Source: Rhynochetos jubatus | Lineage: Eukaryota; Chordata; Aves; Eurypygiformes; Rhynochetidae | NCBI GenBank assembly: GCA_027574665.1 | Contig: CM050673.1 | Coordinates: forward strand, 8,913,420-8,977,419 | Length of the DNA: 64,000 bases | Reading direction: 5' to 3' | Shown: in pieces, positions 24,601 to 35,844 of the stretch | Numbering within the stretch: the first letter of the stretch is position 1 | Layout: the number at the start of each line of letters is the position of its first letter | Translations under genes and position numbers: made by a program | Notes under the pieces: generated by a model | Database searches by the model: none | What the model was told of the DNA's origin: nothing | What the model saw: only the letters and a program-made list of their open reading frames with translations

Positions 24601-26089
24601 GCCAGGCCTCAAACCACGAGAAGCTCCAGCCCAAAAGGCAGCCAAAATCCATTCCACATCAGTGAGAATCTCAAGAGCAGGGGTTTGAGCAAGCCAGGCC
24701 TCAAACCACGAGAAGCTCCAGCCCAAAAGGCAGCCAAAGTCCAGCCCACATCCGGGAGAATCTCAAGAGCAGGGTGTGGAGCAAGCCAGGCCTCAAACCA
24801 CGAGAAGCTCCAGCCCAAAAGGCAGCCAAAATGCAGCCCACATCCGGGAGAATCTCAAGAGCAGGGTGTGGAGCAAGCCAGGCCTCAAACCACGAGAAGC
24901 TCCAGCCCAAAAGGCAGCCAAAATGCAGCCCACATCCGGGAGAATCTCAAGAGCAGGGGGTGGAGCAAGCCAGGCCTCAAACCACGAGAAGCTCCAGCCC
25001 TAAAGGCAGCCAAAATCCAGCCCACATCCGGGAGAATATCAAGAGCAGGGGGTGGAGCAAGCCAGGCCTCAAACCACGAGAAGCTCCAGCCCAAAATGCA
25101 CCCAAAATCAAGCCCACATCCGGGAGAATCTCATGAGCAGGGGATGGAGCAAGCCAGGCATCAAACCTCGAGAAGCTCCAGCCCAAAAGGCAGCCAAAAT
25201 CCATTCCACATCAGTGAGAATCTCAAGAGCAGGGGGTGGAGCAAGCCAGGCCTGAAACCACGAGAAGCTCCAGCCCAAAATTCAGCCAAAATGCAGCCCA
25301 CGTCCGGGAGAATCTCAAGAGCAGGGGGTGGAGCAAGGCAGGCCACAAACCACGAGAAGCTCCAGCCCAAAAGGCAGCCAAACTCCAGCCCACCTCCGGG
25401 AGAATCTCAAGAGGAGGGGGTGGACCAAGCCAGGCCTCAAACCACGAGAATCTCCAGCCCAAAATGCAGCCATAATGCAGCCGACATACGGGAGAATCTC
25501 AAGAGCAGGGGGTGGAGCAAGCCAGGCCTCAAACCTCGAGAAGCTCCAGCCCAAAAGGCAGCCAAAATCCAGCCCACATCCGGGAGAATCTCAAGAGCAG
25601 GGGGTGGAGCAAGCCAGGCCTCAAACCACGAGAAGCTCCAGCCCAAAACGCAGCCAAAATGCAGCCCACCCCCGAGAGAATCTCAAGAGCAGGGGGTGGA
25701 GCAAGCCAGGCCTCAAACCACGAGAAGCTCCAGCCCTAAAGGCAGCCAAAATCCAGCCCACATCCGGGAGAATCTCAAGAGCAGGGGGTGGAGCAAGCCA
25801 GGCCTCAAACCACGAGAAGCTCCAGCCCAAAAGGCAGCCAAAATGCAGCCCACATCCGGGAGAATCTCATGAGCAGGGGGTGGAGCAAGCCAGGCCTCAA
25901 ACCACGAGAAGCTCCAGCCCAAAAGGCAGCCAAAATCCATTCCACATCAGTGAGAATCTCAAGAGTAGGGGTTGGAGCAAGCCAGGCCTCAAACCACGAG
26001 AAGCTCCAGCCCAAAAGGCAGCCAAAGTCCAGCCCACCTCCGGGAGAATCTCAAGAGCAGGGTGTGGAGCAAGCCAGGCCTCAAACCAC
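24601..26089 (+). repeat. Array segment rich in ATTCCACATCAGTG monomers
   Basis: About 16 monomers carry variants of the 15.7-18.7 kb family: ATTCCACATCAGTGAG near 24653, 25205 and 25940, TGCACCCAAAATC near 25098, CTCATGAGCAGG near 25130 and 25867, and CCCCCGAGAG near 25670. The order suggests descent from the same HOR family, but no long exact copy is apparent by eye. Only satellite is seen. Confidence 0.65.
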
Positions 26090-28560
26090 GAGAAGCTCCA
26101 GCCCAAAAGGCAGCCAAAATGCAGCCCACCTCCGGGAGAATCTCAAGAGCAGGGGGTGGAGCAAGCCAGGCCTCAAACCACGAGAAGCTCCAGCCCAAAA
26201 GACAGCCAAAATCCAGCCCACATCCGGGAGAATCTCAAGAGCAGGGGGTGGAGCAAGCCAGGCCTCAAACCACGAGAAGCTCCAGCACCAAAAGGCAGCC
26301 AAAATGCAGCCCACCCCCGAGAGAATCTCAAGAGCAGGGGGTGGAGCAAGCCTGGCCTCAAACCACGAGAAGCTCCAGCCCTAAAGGCAGCCAAAATCCA
26401 GCCCACATCCGGGAGAATATCAAGAGCAGGGGGTGGAGCAAGCCAGGCCTCAAACCACGAGAAGCTCCAGCCCAAAATGCACCCAAAATCAAGCCCACAT
26501 CCGGGAGAATCTCATGAGCAGGGGATGGAGCAAGCCAGGCCTCAAACCACGAGAAGCTCCAGCCCAAAAGGCAGCCAAAATGCAGCCCACATCCGGGAGA
26601 AACTCAAGAGCAGGGGTTGGAGCAAGCCAGGCCTCAAACCACGAGAAGCTCCAGCCCAAAATAAAGCCAAACTCCAGCCCACATCCGGGAGAATCTCAAG
26701 AGTAGGGGGTGGAGAAAGCCAGGCCTCAAACCACGAGAAGCTCCAGCCCAAAAGAAAGCCAAAATGCAGCCCACATCCGGGAGAATCTCAAGAGCAGGGG
26801 GTGGAGCAAGCCAGGGATCAAACCACGAGAAGCTCCAGCCCAAAAGGCAGTCAAACTCCAGCCCACCTCCGGGAGAATCTCAAGAGCAGGGTGTGGAGCA
26901 AGCCAGGCCTCAAACCACGAGAAGCTCCAGCCCAAAAGGCAGCCAAAATGCAGCCCACATCCGGGAGAATCTCAAGAGCAGGGTGTGGAGCAAGCCAGGC
27001 CTCAAACCACGAGAAGCTCCGGCCAAAATGCAGCCAAAATGCAGCCCACATCCGGGAGAATCTCAAGAGCAGGGGGTGGAGCAAGCCAGGCCTCAAACCA
27101 CGAGAAGCTCCAGCCCTAAAGGCAGCCAAAATGCAGCCCACATCCGGGAGAATCTCAAGAGCAGGGGGTGGAGCAAGGCAGGCCACAAACCACGAGAAGC
27201 TCCAGCCCAAAAGGCAGCCAAACTCCAGCCCACCTCCGGGAGAATCTCAAGAGGAGGGGGTGGAGAAAGCAAGGCCTCAAACCACGAGAAGCTCCAGCCC
27301 TAAAGGCAGCGAAAATGCAGCCCACATCCGGGAGAATCTCAAGAGCAGGGGGTGGACCAAGCCAGGCCTCAAACCACGAGAAGCTCCAGCCCAAAATAAA
27401 GCCAAAATGCAGCCCACATCCGGGAGAATATCAAGAGCAGGGGGTGGAGCAAGCCAGGGCTCAAACCACGAGAAGCTCCAGCCCAAAATGCACCCAAAAT
27501 CAAGCCCACATCCGGGAGAATCTCATGAGCAGGGGATGGAGCAAGCCAGGCATCAAACCACGAGAAGCTCCAGCCCAAAAGGCAGCCAAAATCCATTCCA
27601 CATCAGTGAGAATCTCAAGAGTAGGGGTTGGAGCAAGCCAGGCCTCAAACCACGAGAAGGTCCAGCCCAAAAGGCAGCCAAACTCCAGCCCACCTCCGTG
27701 AGAATCTCAAGAGCAGGGGGTGGAGCAAGCCAGGCCTCAAACCACGAGAAGCTCCAGCCCAAAAGGCAGCCAAAATGCAGCCCACATCCGGGAGAAACTC
27801 AAGAGCAGGGGTTGGAGCAAGCCAGGCCTCAAACCTCGAGAAGCTCCAGCCCAAAATAAAGCCAAACTCCAGCCCACATCCGGGAGAATCTCAAGAGTAG
27901 GGGGTGGAGAAAGCCAGGCCTCAAACCACGAGAAGCTCCAGCCCAAAAGAAAGCCAAAATGCAGCCCACATCCGGGAGAATCTCAAGAGCAGGGTGTGGA
28001 GCAAGCCAGGCCTCAAACCACGAGAAGCTCCAGCCCAGAAGGCAGCCAAAATCCAGCCCACATCCGGGAGAATCTCAAGAGCAGGGGGTGGAGCAAGCCA
28101 GGCCTCAAACCACGAGAAGCTCCAGCCCTAAAGGCAGCCAAAATGCAGCCCACATCCGGGAGAATCTCAAGAGCAGGGGCTGGAGCAAGCCAGGCCTCAA
28201 ACCATGAGAAGCTCCAGCCCAAAAGGCAGCCAAAATGCAGCCCACCTATGGGAGAATCTCAAGAGCAGGGGGTGGAGCAAGCCAGGCCTCAAACCACGAG
28301 AAGCTCCAGCCCAAAAGGCAGTCAAACTCCAGCTCACATCCGGGAGAATCTCACGAGCAGGGGGTGGAGCAAGCCAGGCCTCAAACCACGAGAAGCTCCA
28401 GCCCAAAATGCAGCCAAAATGCAGCCCACATCCGGGAGAATCTCAAGAGCAGGGAGTGGATCAAGACAGGCCTCAAACCACGAGAAGCTCCAGCCCAAAA
28501 GGCAGCCAAAATCCAGCCCACATCCGGGAGAAAATAAAGAGCAGGGTGTGGAGCAAGCCA
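26090..28560 (+). repeat. Block C, copy 1
   Basis: This block recurs twice downstream. Positions 26090-27980 match 35845-37735 at +9755, and 28013-28560 match 37952-38500 at +9939 (two more units). Positions 26198-27190 also match 28590-29580 at +2392 (26 units). It contains a 93 bp CAGCACCAAAAG marker at 26287, TGCACCCAAAATC, AAATAAAGCC, and a CCGGCCAAAATG monomer with a 1 bp deletion near 27020. The neighbouring copy begins within 30 bp of its end, so C1 and C2 are a direct tandem pair. Confidence 0.8.
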
Positions 28561-31500
28561 GGCCTCAAACCACGAGAAGCTCCAGCCCAAAATACAGCCA
28601 AAATCCAGCCCACATCCGGGAGAATCTCAAGAGCAGGGGGTGGAGCAAGCCAGGCCTCAAACCACGAGAAGCTCCAGCACCAAAAGGCAGCCAAAATGCA
28701 GCCCACCCCCGAGAGAATCTCAAGAGCAGGGGGTGGAGCAAGCCTGGCCTCAAACCACGAGAAGCTCCAGCCCTAAAGGCAGCCAAAATCCAGCCCACAT
28801 CCGGGAGAATATCAAGAGCAGGGGGTGGAGCAAGCCAGGCCTCAAACCACGAGAAGCTCCAGCCCAAAATGCACCCAAAATCAAGCCCACATCCGGGAGA
28901 ATCTCATGAGCAGGGGATGGAGCAAGCCAGGCCTCAAACCACGAGAAGCTCCAGCCCAAAAGGCAGCCAAAATGCAGCCCACATCCGGGAGAAACTCAAG
29001 AGCAGGGGTTGGAGCAAGCCAGGCCTCAAACCACGAGAAGCTCCAGCCCAAAATAAAGCCAAACTCCAGCCCACATCCGGGAGAATCTCAAGAGTAGGGG
29101 GTGGAGAAAGCCAGGCCTCAAACCACGAGAAGCTCCAGCCCAAAAGAAAGCCAAAATGCAGCCCACATCCGGGAGAATCTCAAGAGCAGGGGGTGGAGCA
29201 AGCCAGGGATCAAACCACGAGAAGCTCCAGCCCAAAAGGCAGTCAAACTCCAGCCCACCTCCGGGAGAATCTCAAGAGCAGGGTGTGGAGCAAGCCAGGC
29301 CTCAAACCACGAGAAGCTCCAGCCCAAAAGGCAGCCAAAATGCAGCCCACATCCGGGAGAATCTCAAGAGCAGGGTGTGGAGCAAGCCAGGCCTCAAACC
29401 ACGAGAAGCTCCGGCCAAAATGCAGCCAAAATGCAGCCCACATCCGGGAGAATCTCAAGAGCAGGGGGTGGAGCAAGCCAGGCCTCAAACCACGAGAAGC
29501 TCCAGCCCTAAAGGCAGCCAAAATGCAGCCCACATCCGGGAGAATCTCAAGAGCAGGGGGTGGAGCAAGGCAGGCCACAAACCACGAGAAGCTCCAGCCC
29601 AAAAGGCAGCCAAAATCCATTCCACATCAGTGAGAATCTCAAGAGTAGGGGTTGGAGCAAGCCAGGCCTCAAACCACGAGAAGGTCCAGCCCAAAAGGCA
29701 GCCAAACTCCAGCCCACCTCCGTGAGAATCTCAAGAGCAGGGGGTGGAGCAAGCCAGGCCTCAAACCACGAGAAGCTCCAGCCCAAAAGGCAGCCAAAAT
29801 GCAGCCCACATCCGGGAGAAACTCAAGAGCAGGGGTTGGAGCAAGCCAGGCCTCAAACCTCGAGAAGCTCCAGCCCAAAATAAAGCCAAACTCCAGCCCA
29901 CATCCGGGAGAATCTCAAGAGTAGGGGGTGGAGAAAGCCAGGCCTCAAACCACGAGAAGCTCCAGCCCAAAAGAAAGCCAAACTCCAGCCCACATCCGGG
30001 AGAATCTCAAGAGTAGGGGGTGGAGAAAGCCAGGCCTCAAACCACGAGAAGCTCCAGCCCAAAAGAAAGCCAAAATGCAGCCCACATCCGGGAGAATCTC
30101 AAGAGCAGGGGGTGGAGCAAGCCAGGCCTCAAACCACGAGAAGCTCCAGCCCTAAAGGCAGCCAAAATGCAGCCCACATCCGGGAGAATCTCAAGAGCAG
30201 GGGCTGGAGCAAGCCAGGCCTCAAACCATGAGAAGCTCCAGCCCAAAAGGCAGCCAAAATGCAGCCCACCTATGGGAGAATCTCAAGAGCAGGGTGTGGA
30301 GCAAGCCAGGCCTCAAACCACGAGAAGCTCCAGCCCAAAAGGCAGTCAAACTCCAGCTCACATCCGGGAGAATCTCACGAGCAGGGGGTGGAGCAAGCCA
30401 GGCCTCAAACAACGAGAAGCTCCAGCCCAAAATGCAGCCAAAATGCAGCCCACATCCGGGAGAATCTCAAGAGCAGGGAGTGGATCAAGACAGGCCTCAA
30501 ACCACGAGAAGCTCCAGCCCAAAAGGCAGCCAAAATCCAGCCCACATCCGGGAGAAAATAAAGAGCAGGGTGTGGAGCAAGCCAGGCCTCAAACCACGAG
30601 AAGCTCCAGCCCTAAAGGCAGCCAAAATGCAGCCCACATCCGGGAGAATCTCAAGAGCAGGGGGTGGAGCAAGGCAGGCCACAAACCACGAGAAGCTCCA
30701 GCCCAAAAGGCAGCCAAACTCCAGCCCACCTCCGGGAGAAACTCAAGAGGAGGGGGTGGAGAAAGCAAGGCCTCAAACCACGAGAAGCTCCAGCCCTAAA
30801 GGCAGCGAAAATGCAGCCCACCTCCGGGAGAATCTCAAGAGCAGGGTGTGGAGCAAGCCAGGCCTCAAACCACGAGAAGCTCCAGCCCAAAAGGCAGCCA
30901 AAATGCAGCCCACCTCCGGGAGAATCTCAAGAGCAGGGGGTGGAGCAAGCCAGGCCTCAAACCACGAGAAGCTCCAGCCCAAAAGGCAGCCAAAATGCAG
31001 CCCACATCCGGGAGAAACTCAAGAGCAGGGGTTGGAGCAAGCCAGGCCTCAAACCACGAGAAGCTCCAGCCCAAAAGGCAGCCAAAATGCAGCCCACCTC
31101 CGGGAGAATCTCAAGAGTAGGGGGTGGAGAAAGCCAGGCCTCAAACCACGAGAAGCTCCAGCCCTAAAGGCAGCCAAAATGCAGCCCACATGCGGGAGAA
31201 TATCAAGAGCAGGGGGTGGAGCAAGCCAGGCCTCAAACCACGAGAAGCTCCAGCCCAAAATGCACCCAAAATCAAGCCCACATCCGGGAGAATCTCATGA
31301 GCAGGGGATGGAGCAAGCCAGGCATCAAACCACGAGAAGCTCCAGCCCAAAATGCAGCCAAAATCCATTCCACGTCAGTGAGAATCTCAAGAGTAGGGGT
31401 TGGAGCAAGCCAGGCCTCAAACCACGAGAAGCTCCAGCCCAAAAGGCAGCCAAACTCCAGCCCACCTCCGTGAGAATCTCAAGAGCAGGGGGTGGAGCAA

Positions 31501-34500
31501 GCCAGGCCTCAAACCACGAGAAGCTCCAGCCCAAAAGGCAGCCAAAATGCAGCCCACATCCGGGAGAAACTCAAGAGCAGGGGTTGGAGCAAGCCAGGCC
31601 TCAAACCTCGAGAAGCTCCAGCCCAAAATAAAGCCAAACTCCAGCCCACATCCGGGAGAATCTCAAGAGTAGGGGGTGGAGAAAGCGAGGCCTCAAACCA
31701 CGAGAAGCTCCAGCCCAAAAGAAAGCCAAAATGCAGCCCACATCCGGGAGAATCTCAAGAGCAGGGTGTGGAGCAAGCCAGGCCTCAAACCACGAGAAGC
31801 TCCAGCCCAAAAGGCAGTCAAACTCCAGCCCACCTCCGGGAGAATCTCAAGAGCAGGGTGTGGAGCAAGCCAGGCCTCATACCACGAGAAGCTCCAGCCC
31901 AAAAGGCAGCCAAAATGCAGCCCACATCCGGGAGAATCTCAAGAGCAGGGTGTGGAGCAAGCCAGGCCTCAAACCACGAGAAGCTCCAGCCCAGAAGGCA
32001 GCCAAAATCCAGCCCACATCCGGGAGAATCTCAAGAGCAGGGGGTGGAGCAAGCCAGGCCTCAAACCACGAGAAGCTCCAGCCCAAAAGGCAGCCAAAAT
32101 GCAGCCCACATCCGGGAGAATCTCAAGAGCAGGGGCTGGAGCAAGCCAGGCCTCAAACCATGAGAAGCTCCAGCTCAAAATGCAGCGAAAATGCAGCCCA
32201 CCTATGGGAGAATCTCAAGAGCAGGGGGTGGAGCAAGCCAGGCCTCAAACCACGAGAAGCTCCAGCCCAAAAGGCAGTCAAACTCCAGCTCACATCCGGG
32301 AGAATCTCACGAGCAGGGGGTGGAGCAAGCCAGGCCTCAAACCACGAGAAGCTCCAGCCCAAAATGCAGCCAAAATGCAGCCCACATCCGGGAGAATCTC
32401 AAGAGCAGGGAGTGGATCAAGACAGGCCTCAAACCACAAGAAGCTCCAGCCCAAAAGGCAGCCAAAATCCAGCCCACATCCGGGAGAAAATAAAGAGCAG
32501 GGTGTGGAGCAAGCCAGGCCTCAAACCACGAGAAGCTCCAGCCCAAAAGGCAGCCAAAATGCAGCCCACATCCGGGAGAATCTCAAGAGCAGGGGGTGGA
32601 GAAAGCAAGGCCTCAAACCACGAGAAGCTCCAGCCCAAAAGATAGTCAAACTCCAGCCCACATCCGGGAGAATCTCAAGAGCAGGGGGTGGATCAAGACA
32701 GGCCTCAAACCACGAGAAGCTCCAGCCCAAAATACAGCCAAAATGCAGCGCACCTCCTGGAGAATCTCAAGAGCAGGGGGTGGAGCAAGACAGGCCTCAA
32801 ACCACGAGAAGCTCCAGCCCAAAAGGCAGCCAAACTCCAGCCCACATCCAGGAGAATATCAAGAGCAAGGGGGTGGAGCAAGCCAGGCCTCAAACCACGA
32901 GATGCTCCAGCCCAAAAGGCAGCCAAAATGCAGACCACATCCGGGAGAAACTCAAGAGCAGGGGCTGGAGCAAGCCAGGCCTCAAACCACGAGAAGCTCC
33001 AGCTCAAAATTCAGCAAAAATGCAGCCCACGTCCGGGAGAATCTCAAGAGCAGGGGGTGGAGCAAGGCAGGCCACAAACCACGAGAAGCTCCAGCCCAAA
33101 AGGCAGCCAAACTCCAGCCCAACTCCGGGAGAATCTGAAGAGGAGGGGGTGGAGCAAGACAGGCCTCAAACCACGAGAAGCTCCAGCCCAAAATAAAGCC
33201 AAAATGCAGCCCACATCCAGGAGAATCTCAAGAGCAGGGGGTGGAGCAAGCCAGGCCTCAAACCTCGAGAAGCTCCAGCCCAAAAGGCAGCCAAAATCCA
33301 GCCCACATCCGGGAGAATCTCAAGAGCAGGGGGTGGAGAAAGCAAGGCCTCAAACCACGAGAAGCTCCAGCCCAAAAGATAGTCAAACTCCAGCCCACAT
33401 CCGGGAGAATCTCAAGAGCAGGGGGTGGATCAAGACAGGCCTCAAACCACGAGAAGCTCCAGCCCAAAATGCAGCCAAAATGCAGCCCACATCCGGGAGA
33501 ATCTCAAGAGCAGGGAGTGGATCAAGCCAGGCCTCAAACCACGAGAAGCTCCAGCCCAAAATGCAGCCAAACTCCAGCCCACCTCCGGGAGAATCTCAAG
33601 AGCAGGGGTTGGAGCAAGCCAGGCCTCAAACTACGAGAAGCTCCAGCCCAAAATACAGCCAAAATGCAGCGCACCTCCTGGAGAATCTCAAGAGCAGGGG
33701 GTGGAGCAAGACAGGCCTCAAACCACGAAAAGCTCCAGCCCAAAAGGCAGCCAAACTCCAGCCCACATCCAGGAGAATATCAAGAGCAAGGGGGTGGATC
33801 AAGCCAGGCCTCAAACCACGAGATGCTCCAGCCCAAAAGGCAGCCAAAATGCAGACCACATCCGGGAGAAACTCAAGAGCAGGGGCTGGAGCAAGCCAGG
33901 CCTCAAACCACGAGAAGCTCCAGCTCAAAATTCAGCGAAAATGCAGCCCACGTCCGGGAGAATCTCAAGAGCAGGGGGTGGAGCAAGGCAGGCCACAAAC
34001 CACGAGAAGCTCCAGCCCAAAAGGCAGCCAAACTCCAGCCCAACTCCGGGAGAATCTGAAGAGGAGGGGGTGGAGCAAGACAGGCCTCAAACCACGAGAA
34101 ACTCCAGCCCAAAATAAAGCCAAAATGCAGCCCACATCCGGGAGAATCTCAAGAGCAGGGGGTGGAGCAAGCCAGGCCTCAAACCTCGAGAAGCTCCAGC
34201 CCAAAAGGCAGCCAAAATCCAGCCCACATCCGGGAGAATCTCAAGAGCAGGGGGTGGAGCAAGCCAGGCCTCAAACCACGAGAAGCTCCAGCCCTAAAGG
34301 CAGCCAAAATCCAGCCCACATCCGGGAGAATCTCAAGAGTAGGGGTTGGAGCAAGCCAGGCCTCAAACCACGAGAAGCTCCAGCCCAAAAGGCAGCCAAA
34401 GTCCAGCCCACCTGCGGGAGAATCTCAAGAGCAGGGTGTGGAGCAAGCCAGGCCTCAAACCACGAGAAGCTCCAGCCCAAAAGGCAGCCAAAATGCAGCT

Positions 34501-35539
34501 CACATCCGGGAGAATCTCAAGAGCAGGGTGTGGAGCAAGCCAGGCCTCAAACCACGAGAAGCTCCAGCCCAAAAGGCAGCCAAACTCCAGCCCACATGCG
34601 GGAGAATCTCAAGAGCAGGGGGTGGAGCAAGCCAGGCCTCAAACCACGAGAAGCTCCAGCCCAAAAGGCAGCCAAAATGCAGCCCACATCCGGGAGAATC
34701 TCACGAGCAGGGGGTGGAGCAAGCCAGGCCTCAAACCACGAGAAGCTCCAGCACCAAAAGGCAGCCAAAATGCAGCCCACCCCCGAGAGAATCTCAAGAG
34801 CAGGGGGTGGAGCAAGCCAGGCCTCAAACCAGGAGAAGCTCCAGCCCTAAAGGCAGCCAAAATCCAGCCCACATGCGGGAGAATCTCAAGAGCAGGGGGT
34901 GGAGCAAGCCAGGCCTCAAACCACGAGAAGCTCCAGCCCAAAATGCACCCAAAATCAAGCCCACATCCGGGACAATCTCATGAGCAGGGGATGGAGCAAG
35001 CCAGGCCTGAAACCACGAGAAGCTCCAGCCCAAAATGCAGCCAAAATCCATTCCACATCAGTGAGAATCTCAAGAGTAGGGGTTGGAGCAAGCCAGGCCT
35101 CAAACCACGAGAAGCTCCAGCCCAAAAGGCAGCCAAACTCCAGGCCACCTCCGTGAGAATATCAAGAGCAGGGGGTGGAGCAAGCCAGGCCTCAAACCAC
35201 AAGAAGCTCCAGCCCAAAAGGCAGCCAAAATGCAGCCCACATCCGGGAGAAACTCAAGAGCAGGGGTTGGAGCAAGCCAGGCCTCAAACCTCGAGAAGCT
35301 CCAGCCCAAAATAAAGCCAAACTCCAGCCCACCTCCGGGAGAATCTCAAGAGTAGGGGGTGGAGAAAGCCAGGCCTCAAACCACGAGAAGCTCCAGCCCA
35401 AAAGAAAGCCAAACTCCAGCCCACATCCGGGAGAATCTCAAGAGCAGGGGGTGGAGCAAGCCAGGCCTCAAACCACGAGAAGCTCCAGCCCAGAAGGCAG
35501 CCAAAATGCAGCCCACATCCGGGAGAATCTCAAGAGCAG

Positions 35540-35583
35540 GGGGTGGAGCAAGCCAGGCCTCAAACCACGAGAAGCTCCAGCCC
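35540..35583 (+). other. Imperfect dyad (10 bp arms, 24 nt loop) in each monomer
   Basis: Monomer positions 19-28 (GGGGTGGAGC) and 53-62 (GCTCCAGCCC) are reverse complements apart from one G-G opposition (22 against 59). The 24-base loop carries the palindromic StuI site AGGCCT. Monomers with GGGCTGGAGC (for example near 28.17, 30.20, 32.13 and 38.12 kb) make the dyad a perfect 10 bp. Those with GCTCCACCCC (near 2.54, 3.55, 5.67, 54.82 and 56.47 kb) fix it from the other arm. Any cruciform or RNA hairpin is inference. Confidence 0.6.
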
Positions 35584-35603
35584 AAAAGGCAGCCAAAATG
35601 CAG
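35582..35603 (+). repeat. Internal 11 bp tandem duplication within the monomer
   Basis: Positions 61-71 and 72-82 of the monomer read CCAAAAGGCAG and CCAAAATGCAG, two adjacent 11-mers differing by one base (G or T). In many monomers elsewhere both halves read CCAAAATGCAG, and at about 56.85 kb both read AAAAGGCAG. The base therefore seems to move between the half-units, as expected of short gene-conversion or slippage events. Several 1 bp length changes also fall here (for example CAGCCCAAAATG near 2.83, 5.96 and 55.65 kb). It repeats in essentially every monomer; only the reference copy is listed. Confidence 0.85.
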
Positions 35604-35844
35604 CCCACATCCGGTAGAATCTCAAGAGCAGGGGCTGGAGCAAGCCAGGCCTCAAACCATGAGAAGATCCAGCTCAAAATGCAGCGAAAATGCAGCCCAC
35701 CTATGGGAGAATCTCAAGAGCAGGGGGTGGAGCAAGCCAGGCCTCAAACCACGAGAAGCTCCATTCCAAAAGGCAGTCAAACTCCAGCTCACATCCGGGA
35801 GAATCTCAAGAGCAGGGGGTGGAGCAAGCCAGGCCTCAAACCAC

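Larger units (their letters stand above)
35522..35613 (+). repeat. Reference monomer matching the by-eye consensus
   Basis: This 92 bp unit fits my by-eye majority sequence at every position and is a convenient reference for numbering (position 1 is the first G of GGAGAATCTC). Common variant positions are: 8 (C or A, giving AATCTC or AATATC), 16-17 (GAGCAG or GAGTAG), 21-22 (any base at 22), 44-49 (CCACGA, CCATGA, CCTCGA or CTACGA), 61-68 (CCAAAAGG, CCAAAATG, CCCTAAAG), 78-79 (TG or TC), and 87-92 (ACATCCG, ACCTCCG, ACGTCCG, ACCTCCGTG). It carries two CpG sites, at 47-48 and 91-92. The second lies in a CCGG (HpaII/MspI) site spanning the unit junction. Confidence 0.9.

Noticed and set aside
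25328-27859. Long + strand open reading frames (up to 843 codons here; many of 300-800 codons elsewhere)
   Set aside because: They are a result of the stop-free, T-poor monomer. Overlapping long frames exist in all three + frames at once, most begin at GTG inside GGGTGGAGC rather than ATG, the unit is not a multiple of three, and single-base indels change frame without consequence. No domain is recognisable.
35376-35585. Recurrent minus-strand open frames of about 69 or 100 codons with hydrophobic, Trp/Leu-rich translations
   Set aside because: They recur once per monomer because each 276 bp of a fixed minus frame meets one stop. They begin at TTG in TTGGGCTGG. The apparent membrane-like composition is the complement of an A-rich, C-rich unit, not evidence of a protein.
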